A stretch of 64,000 bases of DNA. Source: Pseudomonas sp. PSE14. Lineage in GTDB: Bacteria > Pseudomonadota > Gammaproteobacteria > Pseudomonadales > Pseudomonadaceae. The stretch's first letter is position 1, and each line of letters begins with the position of its first letter. Positions 35,455 through 44,166 of this stretch are shown here, one piece after another. Under the pieces are notes generated by a model, which saw only the letters and a program-made list of their open reading frames with translations, was not told where the DNA came from and searched no databases. The DNA lies in assembly GCF_029203285.1 (NCBI RefSeq), contig NZ_CP115669.1:2232001-2296000 (forward strand), written 5' to 3'. Position numbers and translations under genes: made by a program.

Positions 35455-38400
35455 ATGAACTTTGTGTACCGCAGCGTCTGGTGTGAGAAGACGGGCACTT
35501 ATGTGGCTGCATCCGAGCAGGCCAAGGGCCGGACAAAGTCTGCGCGTTCGATAAAGGGGTTAGTACTTGCCACCCTATTGGGCGCCACTGGTGCCTGCAT
35601 TGCCCAGTCCGCGTTTGCTGAGACAACATCACCCGTACCGGCCGAAGAAAGTGAGAGCGATCCTCTTGCTCTCACTGGCGAGGATTCGATAAGCAGCCCG
35701 GGTGCCAACACCGGTAGCGTACAGGGCGTCCGTCTGCTGGGTTCGAACCTGCAGGCGGTCGTGGGCAGCACCTATTTCCATGTCAACTCCACATTGGCCG
35801 ATTCGTCTGCCGCCGGGGTGGACTCGGTAGCGATTGGCCCTAACGCCTCTGCTGGGGATACGGGGACCATCGCTATTGGACGTAACGCTTCGGTATCCGT
35901 CGCTTCCACGCCGACCAGTGGCTCCATCGCCATCGGTGATGGTGCTAAATCAACTTATCTCGGCGATGTCGCATTGGGGCAGTCGGCCATCGCGGGTGGC
36001 GGTAGTTCTACTGCTATTGGCTATAGTGCCACCACACTGAACGCCGCTGGTGCGAACAATCAGGTCGCGCTGGGCGCCGATGCGACCAGTAATGCCGCGA
36101 ATGGTTCGGCACTGGGCGCTGGCAGCAGCGTTACCACCAACGGTGGGGTTGCCCTGGGACAGGGCACAGTTGCGGACCGCAGTAGTGGTGTCGGCGGCAG
36201 TACTGCCGGAGCGGTCTCGGTGGGTAGCGGGGGAACTGGCACGGCCACGACGACCCGCCAGATCATCAGTGTGGCTCGTGGTACCGCCGATACAGATGCC
36301 GTGAACGTATCGCAGCTCAAGGGCGTGACCACTGCACTGGGTGGCGGTGCACAGGTGAACCCAGACGGGACCATCAACGCTCCCAGCTATACGGTTACCA
36401 ATGCTGATGGCTCCACCAGCACCGTGCGTAACGTCGGCGATGCGCTTGCTAACCTGGATGGTCGTACTGCCCAGAACACTACCAACCTCACTAATCTCAC
36501 CACCAACATCAACAACGGCACCGTGGGCCTGGTCCAGCAGGCTGCCGCGGGCGCCAACCTGACCGTCGGCAAGAGCACCGATGGTACAGCGGTGGACTTC
36601 GCCGGCACCGCCGGTGCGCGCAAGCTGCTCAATGTAGCCGATGGTACCGTGGCCAGCGGCAGCAAGGACGCGGTCAACGGCTCGCAGCTGTTCGCGACCA
36701 ACCAGCAGGTGGCACAGAACACCAGCGATATCGCGGGCAACACCACTTCCATCAATAACCTCGACGGCCGTGTAACCAACGTCGAAGGCGACGTCAGCAG
36801 CCTCACCACCAACATCAACAACGGTACCGTGGGCCTGGTGCAACAGGCGGGCGCAGGCGCCAACCTGACCGTGGGCAAGGACACCGATGGCGCGGCGGTG
36901 GACTTCGCCGGCACCACCGGCGCGCGCAAGCTGATCAATGTCGCCGACGGCACTGTCGCCAGCGGCAGCAAGGACGCCGTCAACGGCGGCCAACTGTTCG
37001 GCGTCAGCCAATCGGTAGCCAACGCCATGGGCGGCGGCTCTACCGTCAACAGCGATGGATCGATCTCGGCACCGAGCTACGCCGTGACCAACCTGGATGG
37101 CTCGACCACCACCGTAAACAACGTGGGCGATGCGATCAGCAACCTGGATGGCCGTACCACTCAGAACACCACCGACATCTACAGCCTGAACACCACCGTC
37201 AGCAACATGAGCGGCGTGATGGCCGATGCGGTGACCTACGACTCGGCGGCCCACGACAAGGTGACCTTTGGCAACGCCGGCACTCCGGTGCAGCTGACCA
37301 ACGTCAAGGCGGGTGAACTGAGTGCCGACAGCAGCGATGCAGTCAACGGTTCGCAGCTGTTTGCGACCAACCAGCAGGTCGGCCAGAACACCTCCGATAT
37401 CGCGGGCAACACTACTTCCATCAATAACCTCGACGGCCGTGTAACCAACGTCGAAGGCGACGTCAGCAGCCTCACCACCAACATCAACAACGGCACCATT
37501 GGTCTGGTCCAGCAGGCGGGCGCAGGCGCCAACCTGACCGTGGGCAAGGACACCGACGGCGCGGCGGTGGACTTCGCCGGCACCGCTGGCGCGCGCAAGC
37601 TGCTCAATGTGGCCGACGGTACCGTGGCCAGCGGCAGCAAGGACGCCGTCAACGGCGGCCAACTGTTCGGCGTCAGCCAATCGGTAGCCAACGCCATGGG
37701 CGGCGGCTCTACCGTCAACAGCGATGGATCGATCTCGGCACCGAGCTACGCCGTGACCAACCTGGATGGCTCGACCAACACCGTCAACAATGTGGGCGAT
37801 GCAATCAGCAACCTGGATGGTCGTACCACTCAGAACACCACCGACATCAACAGCCTGAACACCACCGTCAGCAACATGAGCGGCGTGATGGCCGATGCGG
37901 TGACCTACGACTCGGCGGCCCACGACAAGGTGACCTTTGGCAACGCCGGCACTCCGGTGCAGCTGACCAACGTCAAGGCGGGTGAACTGAGTGCCGACAG
38001 CAGCGATGCGGTCAACGGTTCGCAGCTGTTCGCGACCAACCAGCAGGTTGGCCAGAACACCGCTGATATCGCGGGTAACACCACTTCCATCAATAACCTC
38101 GACGGCCGTGTAACCAACGTCGAAGGCGACGTCAGCAGCCTCACCACCAACATCAACAACGGTACCGTGGGCCTGGTGCAACAGGCGGGCGCAGGCGCCA
38201 ACCTGACCGTGGGCAAGGACACCGATGGCGCGGCAGTGGACTTCGCCGGCACCGCCGGTGCGCGCAAGCTGATCAATGTCGCCGACGGTACCGTGGCCAG
38301 CGGCAGCAAGGACGCCGTCAACGGCGGCCAACTGTTCGGCGTCAGCCAATCGGTAGCCAACGCCATGGGCGGCGGCTCTACCGTCAACAGCGATGGATCG

Positions 38401-41400
38401 ATCTCGGCACCGAGCTACGCCGTGACCAACCTGGATGGCTCGACCAACACCGTCAACAATGTGGGCGATGCAATCAGCAACCTGGATGGTCGTACCACTC
38501 AGAACACCACCGACATCAACAGCCTGAACACCACCGTCAGCAACATGAGCGGCGTGATGGCCGATGCGGTGACCTACGACTCGGTGGCCCACGACAAGGT
38601 GACCTTTGGCAACGCCGGCACTCCGGTGCAGCTGACCAACGTCAAGGCGGGTGAACTGAGCGCCGACAGCAGCGATGCAGTCAACGGTTCGCAGCTGTTT
38701 GCGACCAACCAGCAGGTCGGCCAGAACACCACCGATATCAACACCCTTACCAACAACATCAACAACGGTTCGGTCGGCCTGGTCCAGCAGTCCGCTGCGG
38801 GCGCCAATCTGACCGTGGGCAAGGATACCGATGGTGCGGCAGTGGACTTCGCCGGCACCGCCGGTGCGCGCAAGCTGCTCAATGTGGCCGACGGTACCGT
38901 GGCCAGCGGCAGCAAGGACGCCGTCAACGGCGGCCAACTGTTCGGCGTCAGCCAATCGGTAGCCAACGCCATGGGCGGCGGCTCTACCGTCAACAGCGAT
39001 GGATCGATCTCGGCACCGAGCTACGCCGTGACCAACCTGGATGGCTCGACCACCACCGTCAACAACGTGGGCGATGCGATCAGCAACCTGGATGGCCGTA
39101 CCACCCAGAACACCACCGACATCAACAGCCTCACCAACAACATCAACAACGGTTCGGTCGGCCTGGTCCAGCAGTCCGCTGCGGGCGCCAATCTGACAGT
39201 GGGCAAGGATACCGATGGTGCGGCAGTGGACTTCGCCGGCACCGCCGGTGCGCGCAAGCTGATCAATGTCGCCGACGGCACTGTCGCCAGCGGCAGCAAG
39301 GACGCGGTCAACGGTGGCCAACTGTTCGGTGTCAGCCAGTCGGTAGCCAACGCCATGGGCGGCGGCTCTACCGTCAACAGCGATGGATCGATCTCGGCAC
39401 CGAGCTACAGCGTGACCAACCTCGATGGTTCGACCACCACGGTGAGCAACGTCGGTGATGCGATCACCAACCTGGATGGCCGCACCACCCAGAACACTAC
39501 CGACATCAACTCCATCAACACCTCCATCACCAACATGGGTGACAGTCTGGCGGATGCGGTGAAGTACGACTCGTCGGCACACGACAAGGTGACCTTCGGC
39601 AATACCGGCACCCCGGTGCAACTGACCAACGTCAAGGCTGGCGCCCTGAGTGCGGACAGCAGCGATGCGGTCAACGGCTCGCAGCTGTTTGCGACGAATC
39701 AGCAGGTTGGCCAGAACACCACCGATATCAGCACCCTTACCAACAACATCAACAACGGCTCGGTCGGCCTGGTCCAGCAATCCGCTCCGGGCGCCAACCT
39801 GACCGTGGGCAAGGATACCGATGGTGCGGCAGTGGACTTCGCCGGCACTGCCGGCGCGCGCAAGCTGATCAATGTGGCCGACGGCACTGTGGCCACCGGC
39901 AGCAAGGACGCGGTCAACGGTGGCCAGCTGTTCGGCGTGAGCCAGTCGGTAGCCACCGCCATGGGCGGCGGTTCCATCGTCAACCCGGATGGCTCGATCT
40001 CGGCGCCGAGCTACAGCGTCACCAACCTCGATGGTTCTACCACCACCGTCAGCAACGTCGGCGATGCGATCAGCAACCTGGATGGCCGTACTACCCAGAA
40101 CACCACTGACATCAACTCCATCAACACCGCCATCACCAACATGACCGGCGTGATGGGCGATGCGGTGATGTACGACTCGGCGGCCCATGACAAGGTAACC
40201 TTCGGCAACGCCGGCACTCCGGTGCAACTGACCAACGTCAAGGCTGGCGCCCTGACCGCGGACAGCACCGATGCCGTGACCGGCGCACAACTGTTCGCCA
40301 CCAACAACCAGGTGTCGATCATCGATGGCCGTGTGACCAACCTTGAAGGCAGCGTGACCAACATCGTCAATGGCGGTGGCATCAAGTACTTCCACACCAG
40401 CTCCAGCAAGGCCGACTCGGTGGCCAGTGGTGCGGATGCGGTCGCCATTGGCGGCGGCGCCCAGGCGGGCGGCAGTGGTTCCGTCGCGCTGGGTGACAAC
40501 GCGCAGGCGACCGGCAACGGCAACGTGGCGCTTGGTCAGAACTCCAGCGATGCCGGGCGTGGTGCGGAAGCGCCCTATGTCGGCAAATACTCCGGCGCGA
40601 ACAACGACAATGTCGTTGGTACCGTCTCCGTGGGTAATGCGGCGACTGGCGAAACCCGAACCATCAGCAACGTGGCCGACGGCGTGGCGGACAACGATGC
40701 GGTCAACGTGCGTCAGCTCGACGGCGCGGTGGCGGAATCCAAGTCCTACACCGACAGCAAGGTCGATGGCCTGGCCGGCAGCGTCAGCAACGTGGTGGGC
40801 GACGTCAACGAGGTCAAGACGCGTGTGACCACCGTCGAGAACAACGTCACCAACCTGCAGAACGGCACGGACGGCATGGCGCAGGTGAACGACACCTCCC
40901 ATCGCGGCAAGCCCAAGGCGACCGGCACCGACTCGGTGGCGGTCGGTGCTGGCGCCGAATCCTCGGGCGCCAGCAGCACTGCGATGGGTAATGGCGCTCG
41001 CGCCAAGGGCAAGAACTCGGTGGCCATTGGTACCGACTCGGTGGCCACTCGCGACAACTCCGTCGCGGTGGGCAGTGCCGGCAATGAACGCCAGATTACC
41101 AGCGTTGCCGCCGGTACCGAGCGTACCGATGCGGTCAACCTGGGTCAGATGAACGACGCCCTGAGCGACTTCGCCAACCAGTCCGATTCGCGTTACAACG
41201 CTCTGCGCAAAGACCTGCACGAGCAGGACGACCGCCTGAGCGCCGGTATCGCGGGTGCCATCGCCATCGCCAGCCTGCCGCAACCGATGGTCAACGGTGG
41301 CAGCACCACGTCGGTGGGCATCGGCAACTTCAATGGCCAGTCGGCCGTGTCGATGGGCGTCTCGCACACCACCAACGACGGCAAGTGGACTGCCAAGATC

Positions 41401-41463
41401 GGCGGTAGTGTCGACACGCAGAACTCCTTCTCCGTTGGAGCGGGTGTCGGCTACAACTGGTAA
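35455..41463 (+). CDS. Trimeric autotransporter adhesin (YadA/Hia-like)
   Basis: A 2002-residue adhesin. The start at 35455 opens an extended signal peptide (MNFVYRSVWCEKTGTYVA...), as in type Vc autotransporters. After the signal comes a YadA-like head (VAIGPNASAG, IAIGRNASV, VALGQSAIAG-type repeats), a neck (RGTADTDAVNVSQLKG), and a long stalk of repeated SKDAVNGGQLFGVSQSV units. Further head and neck modules occur at about 40400-40700 and 40930-41150. The C-terminal YadA anchor is VGIGNFNGQ...GAGVGYNW, ending in Trp. The gene is followed by a strong terminator. It is predicted to trimerise, insert in the outer membrane and mediate adhesion or biofilm. Confidence 0.96.
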   Translation: MNFVYRSVWCEKTGTYVAASEQAKGRTKSARSIKGLVLATLLGATGACIAQSAFAETTSPVPAEESESDPLALTGEDSISSPGANTGSVQGVRLLGSNLQAVVGSTYFHVNSTLADSSAAGVDSVAIGPNASAGDTGTIAIGRNASVSVASTPTSGSIAIGDGAKSTYLGDVALGQSAIAGGGSSTAIGYSATTLNAAGANNQVALGADATSNAANGSALGAGSSVTTNGGVALGQGTVADRSSGVGGSTAGAVSVGSGGTGTATTTRQIISVARGTADTDAVNVSQLKGVTTALGGGAQVNPDGTINAPSYTVTNADGSTSTVRNVGDALANLDGRTAQNTTNLTNLTTNINNGTVGLVQQAAAGANLTVGKSTDGTAVDFAGTAGARKLLNVADGTVASGSKDAVNGSQLFATNQQVAQNTSDIAGNTTSINNLDGRVTNVEGDVSSLTTNINNGTVGLVQQAGAGANLTVGKDTDGAAVDFAGTTGARKLINVADGTVASGSKDAVNGGQLFGVSQSVANAMGGGSTVNSDGSISAPSYAVTNLDGSTTTVNNVGDAISNLDGRTTQNTTDIYSLNTTVSNMSGVMADAVTYDSAAHDKVTFGNAGTPVQLTNVKAGELSADSSDAVNGSQLFATNQQVGQNTSDIAGNTTSINNLDGRVTNVEGDVSSLTTNINNGTIGLVQQAGAGANLTVGKDTDGAAVDFAGTAGARKLLNVADGTVASGSKDAVNGGQLFGVSQSVANAMGGGSTVNSDGSISAPSYAVTNLDGSTNTVNNVGDAISNLDGRTTQNTTDINSLNTTVSNMSGVMADAVTYDSAAHDKVTFGNAGTPVQLTNVKAGELSADSSDAVNGSQLFATNQQVGQNTADIAGNTTSINNLDGRVTNVEGDVSSLTTNINNGTVGLVQQAGAGANLTVGKDTDGAAVDFAGTAGARKLINVADGTVASGSKDAVNGGQLFGVSQSVANAMGGGSTVNSDGSISAPSYAVTNLDGSTNTVNNVGDAISNLDGRTTQNTTDINSLNTTVSNMSGVMADAVTYDSVAHDKVTFGNAGTPVQLTNVKAGELSADSSDAVNGSQLFATNQQVGQNTTDINTLTNNINNGSVGLVQQSAAGANLTVGKDTDGAAVDFAGTAGARKLLNVADGTVASGSKDAVNGGQLFGVSQSVANAMGGGSTVNSDGSISAPSYAVTNLDGSTTTVNNVGDAISNLDGRTTQNTTDINSLTNNINNGSVGLVQQSAAGANLTVGKDTDGAAVDFAGTAGARKLINVADGTVASGSKDAVNGGQLFGVSQSVANAMGGGSTVNSDGSISAPSYSVTNLDGSTTTVSNVGDAITNLDGRTTQNTTDINSINTSITNMGDSLADAVKYDSSAHDKVTFGNTGTPVQLTNVKAGALSADSSDAVNGSQLFATNQQVGQNTTDISTLTNNINNGSVGLVQQSAPGANLTVGKDTDGAAVDFAGTAGARKLINVADGTVATGSKDAVNGGQLFGVSQSVATAMGGGSIVNPDGSISAPSYSVTNLDGSTTTVSNVGDAISNLDGRTTQNTTDINSINTAITNMTGVMGDAVMYDSAAHDKVTFGNAGTPVQLTNVKAGALTADSTDAVTGAQLFATNNQVSIIDGRVTNLEGSVTNIVNGGGIKYFHTSSSKADSVASGADAVAIGGGAQAGGSGSVALGDNAQATGNGNVALGQNSSDAGRGAEAPYVGKYSGANNDNVVGTVSVGNAATGETRTISNVADGVADNDAVNVRQLDGAVAESKSYTDSKVDGLAGSVSNVVGDVNEVKTRVTTVENNVTNLQNGTDGMAQVNDTSHRGKPKATGTDSVAVGAGAESSGASSTAMGNGARAKGKNSVAIGTDSVATRDNSVAVGSAGNERQITSVAAGTERTDAVNLGQMNDALSDFANQSDSRYNALRKDLHEQDDRLSAGIAGAIAIASLPQPMVNGGSTTSVGIGNFNGQSAVSMGVSHTTNDGKWTAKIGGSVDTQNSFSVGAGVGYNW
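36676..38682 (+). repeat. Three tandem 669-bp repeats in the adhesin stalk
   Basis: The anchor AACGG(C/T)TCGCAGCTGTT recurs at 36676, 37345, 38014 and 38683, exactly 669 bp (223 codons) apart. The first two junctions differ only by scattered bases. Each unit carries a coiled-coil, a GARKL-NVADGTVASGSKDAVNGG neck and a SNMSGVMADAVTYDS loop. A partial unit with a 384-bp internal duplication follows (38683-39672), then a more diverged unit from 39673 to about 40280. The near identity at DNA level indicates recent expansion or gene conversion. Confidence 0.9.
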
Positions 41464-41516
41464 TCACCCGGCGCGCGCCCATCTCGTCAGCAGATGGGCC
41501 TGAGCCGTTCGCCAAG

Positions 41517-41550
41517 GCCCCGCCGTCGGTTTCGACGGTGGGGCTTTTTT
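41517..41550 (+). terminator. Terminator after the adhesin gene
   Basis: GCCCCGCCGTCG (41517-41528) pairs with CGACGGTGGGGC (41533-41544) with one mismatch, loop GTTT, followed by six T. Confidence 0.9.
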
Positions 41551-41699
41551 ATTGCAGGCGGACAGGTCCGCCACAGCTTCGGCGTGCTGCCTGGCCGGGC
41601 AGGCCGTCGACGGACAACCGCAGGTCGGCCCCAGGCAACTCTCGTCGAGTTCGCCGACCTATGGTGACGGGCCCTTCACTGGATCGACCCGGAGCTGAG

Positions 41700-42044
41700 A
41701 TGTCCGACTTCATTACCGTGCTGCGAGAAACCTGTCCGACCCCGGTGCTGGACGCCACCAAGTGGAAGCGCATCGGCGGCGACCCGCACACCGTCAACCT
41801 GAATGCCTACGCCTCGAAAGATGGCAGCAAGATCATGGGCACCTGGATCTGCACCCCCGGCAAGTTCGAGGTGAACTACGAGAAGTGGGAGTACTGCCAC
41901 TTCCTCGACGGCTACTGCGTCATCACCCCCGAAGGAGAGCAGCCGATCCACCTGAAGGCCGGCGATGTGTTCGTCATCGAGCCGGGCATGAAGGGCACCT
42001 GGGAAGTGGTGGAGACGGTGCGCAAGTACTTCGTCTTCGCCTGA
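41700..42044 (+). CDS. Cupin-domain protein (EutQ-like, DUF861 type)
   Basis: A 114-residue cupin: GTWICTPGKFEVNYEKWEYCHFL followed by GYCVITPEGEQPIHLKAGD and VFVIEPGMKGTWEV (motifs cut to stay short). The first motif's expected His is partly replaced, leaving Glu/His residues at the metal position uncertain. Such small cupins often follow amine or sugar pathways, but the role here is unknown. The start at 41700 was chosen because the domain begins MSDFITVLRE. It has its own terminator at 42052. Confidence 0.83.
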   Translation: MSDFITVLRETCPTPVLDATKWKRIGGDPHTVNLNAYASKDGSKIMGTWICTPGKFEVNYEKWEYCHFLDGYCVITPEGEQPIHLKAGDVFVIEPGMKGTWEVVETVRKYFVFA

Positions 42045-42051
42045 GACTGGT

Positions 42052-42089
42052 CCATGAAAAAGGGAGCCGATTGGCTCCCTTTTTCATGG
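42052..42089 (+). terminator. Long-stem terminator after the cupin gene
   Basis: A perfect 17-bp stem: CCATGAAAAAGGGAGCC (42052-42068) with GGCTCCCTTTTTCATGG (42073-42089) around GATT. The A-tract and T-tract inside the stem make it usable in both directions. Confidence 0.88.
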
Positions 42090-42264
42090 ACGTTTTCTTG
42101 AGACTCCTCGCTGATCGACCAACTCTCCGCCGATCTTGCGCCGAAGCCAAAGGCCGGAGGATTGGCGGACAGATACTGATACTGTCGGCCCTGCCGCTGT
42201 CGCCACGCGAGGTTCGTTCGGTAGGGTGGTGCTCTCATTCACTAGCCTGAAGCGAGCCAACGAG

Positions 42265-42573
42265 ATGGTTACCTGCCACCTGCGTTACGTACTGGACTCT
42301 TACAAGCTCAAGGAATTCGAACACTACGGCCGGCTATGGATCGGACTGGTGGAGAAGTTCGGCGGAAAGCACCATGGCTATTTCCTGCCGTCAGAGGGTG
42401 CCAGCAATATCGCGCTGGCGATGTTCAGCTTCCCGAGCCTGGCCGACTACGAACGCTATCGGCAGCAGTCAATGATCGATCCCGACTGCCAGGCCGCGTT
42501 CCGGTACGCGGAAGAAACCCGCTGCATCATCAGCTACGAGCGGAGTTTCTTCCGACCGGTGTTCGACGCCTGA
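42265..42573 (+). CDS. Small NIPSNAP-family protein
   Basis: A 102-residue protein with the single-domain NIPSNAP pattern: CHLRYVLDSYKLKEFEHYG, HHGYFLPSEGASNIALAMF (core HHGYFLPSEGASN) and FSFPSLADYERYR. The ATG at 42265 was chosen by homology; the ribosome site is weak, and an earlier start at 42136 would add a non-conserved leader. It stands alone between the cupin terminator and a palindromic repeat. The function of the family is unclear. Confidence 0.85.
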   Translation: MVTCHLRYVLDSYKLKEFEHYGRLWIGLVEKFGGKHHGYFLPSEGASNIALAMFSFPSLADYERYRQQSMIDPDCQAAFRYAEETRCIISYERSFFRPVFDA

Positions 42574-42641
42574 TCAGCACCCTAGGGCGCTGACCTGTAG
42601 GAGCAACTGTCTTCTTCTGGGGAGCCCGTGCCTATTCATCC

Positions 42642-42686
42642 CCCTCACCCCAGCCCTCTCCCCCTGGGAGAGGGCTGGGGTGAGGG
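42642..42686. repeat. Palindromic intergenic repeat
   Basis: CCCTCACCCCAGCCCTCTCC and its inverse meet around CCTGGG, giving a 45-bp near-perfect hairpin (42642-42686). This sequence type (CCCTCACCC-AGCCCTCTCCC) is a common dispersed repeat in proteobacterial genomes, including Pseudomonas. It lies between convergent ends of the NIPSNAP gene and the RND operon. Confidence 0.85.
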
Positions 42687-42730
42687 CCGACTCGTGCGCA
42701 GATATATCTCGTAGGAGCCAAGGCGTCTGG

Positions 42731-44161
42731 TCAGCGCTGCGCCACCGGCTTGCCATCCCAGCCACCGCCGAGGGCGCGGAACAGGTCGACCAGGGCGATC
42801 TGCCGCTGGGTGCTGGTCTCGATGTAGGCCGCCTCGTTGATGAAGTTGCTGCGCTGCGCGTCCAGATAGCGCAGGTGGCTGTCCACGCCGCCTTCGTAGC
42901 GTGCCTTGGCCAGCTTCAGCGTCTCCTCGGTGGTGTTGGCCAGCGCCCGGCGGGCGATTTCCTCGCGGCGCAGGGTGTCGGTGGCGGCCAGCGCGTCGGC
43001 CACTTCGCGGAAGGCGGTCTGGATGGTGCCTTCGTAGGCGGCCGCGGCGGAGTCCTTGCGTACCTTGGCCAGGTCCAGGTTGGCGCTGTTGCGGCCGGCA
43101 TCGAAGATCGGCAGCGACAGCGTTGGCACGAAGTTCCAGGAGCGCGAACCACCGTCGAACAGCCCGGACATTTCCGCGCTGGAGGTGCCGAAGCTGCCGG
43201 TCAGGCTGATGCGCGGGAAGAACGCCGCCCGCGCCGCGCCGATGTCGGCGTTGCGCGCCTTGAGCTGGTGCTCGGCGGCGCGGATGTCCGGGCGCCGTTC
43301 GATCAGCTCGGATGGCGTGCCGGGTGCGATGTCCTGGACCAGCATCGGCTTGTCCAACGACACCAGCGGGATGCGGCTGGCGGCGTCCGGCGTGCCGAGC
43401 AGCAGCACCAGGGCATTGAGCGATTGCTGCTTCTGCCGCGCGTTGCTTTCCTGTTCGGCGCGGGATTGTTCCACCAGCCCCAGCGCCTCCTGGTAGTCCA
43501 GGGCGGTGGCGGCGCCCGCCGAGCGGCGCTGGGCGATCAGCGCGAGGGAGTCTTCGCGGCTGGCCAGAGTCTGCTCGGTCAGCAGCAGGCGACGCTGGGC
43601 GCCGTCGTAGCTCAGGTAGGCCTGGCTGACTTCGGCGATCAGGGCGATCTGCGCACTGCGCGCGGCTTCCTCGGTGGCGAGGTATTGCTCCAGGGCGGCG
43701 TCGGTCAGGCTCTTCACCCGGCCGAACAGGTCCAGCTCGTACTCGGGCAGTGACAGGCCGACCTGGTAGCTGCTGCTCACGCCGGAGCTTCCGTTGCTGG
43801 ACAGGTCACCCGGCAGCCGCTGGCGGTTGCCATTGGCCGACGCGCTCAGGCCCGGCACCCGCTCGGAGCGCTGGATGCGGTACTGCGCGCGGGCCTGCTC
43901 GATGTCCAGCAGGGTCTGGCGCAGCGAGCGGTTGTTGTTCAGGGCGATGTTCACCAGGTCGCGCAGCTCGCTGTCGACGATGAAGGTCTGCCAGTCCAGG
44001 TTGCTGGCCGCGCGGCCAGGCTGCGCGGCAGGGCCGCTCCAGTTCGCGGCCACCGGCGCGTCGGGGCGCTCATAGGTGGGCGCCATCGAGCAGCCGGCTA
44101 TCAGCAGGAGCGGGGCCAGCGCCAGCAGCAGGGCGCTGGGGGTAAAGGCTGGTTTGCGCAT
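42731..44161 (-). CDS. RND efflux outer-membrane lipoprotein (OprM/NodT family)
   Basis: A 476-residue outer-membrane factor with a lipobox LIAGC at about residues 20-24. The OEP repeat structure includes NNNRSLRQTLLDIEQAR, GLSLPEYELDLFGRV and FFPRISLTGSFG. It forms the trimeric exit duct of an RND tripartite pump. The ATG at 44161 was chosen because GGAG precedes it at 8 bp; a GTG at 44170 is the alternative. It lies 5 bp after the RND transporter stop and ends the operon. Confidence 0.93.
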   Translation of the reverse strand: MRKPAFTPSALLLALAPLLLIAGCSMAPTYERPDAPVAANWSGPAAQPGRAASNLDWQTFIVDSELRDLVNIALNNNRSLRQTLLDIEQARAQYRIQRSERVPGLSASANGNRQRLPGDLSSNGSSGVSSSYQVGLSLPEYELDLFGRVKSLTDAALEQYLATEEAARSAQIALIAEVSQAYLSYDGAQRRLLLTEQTLASREDSLALIAQRRSAGAATALDYQEALGLVEQSRAEQESNARQKQQSLNALVLLLGTPDAASRIPLVSLDKPMLVQDIAPGTPSELIERRPDIRAAEHQLKARNADIGAARAAFFPRISLTGSFGTSSAEMSGLFDGGSRSWNFVPTLSLPIFDAGRNSANLDLAKVRKDSAAAAYEGTIQTAFREVADALAATDTLRREEIARRALANTTEETLKLAKARYEGGVDSHLRYLDAQRSNFINEAAYIETSTQRQIALVDLFRALGGGWDGKPVAQR

Positions 44162-44166
44162 GGCGG

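Noticed and set aside
36676..40280. Regular repeats considered as a CRISPR array
   Set aside because: The units are 669 bp, in frame and protein-coding, without spacer structure or cas genes.
35950..41367. Very long open frame on the minus strand across the adhesin gene
   Set aside because: It mirrors the repeat structure of the plus-strand adhesin, has no ribosome site or family resemblance, and arises from the GC-rich codon pattern.
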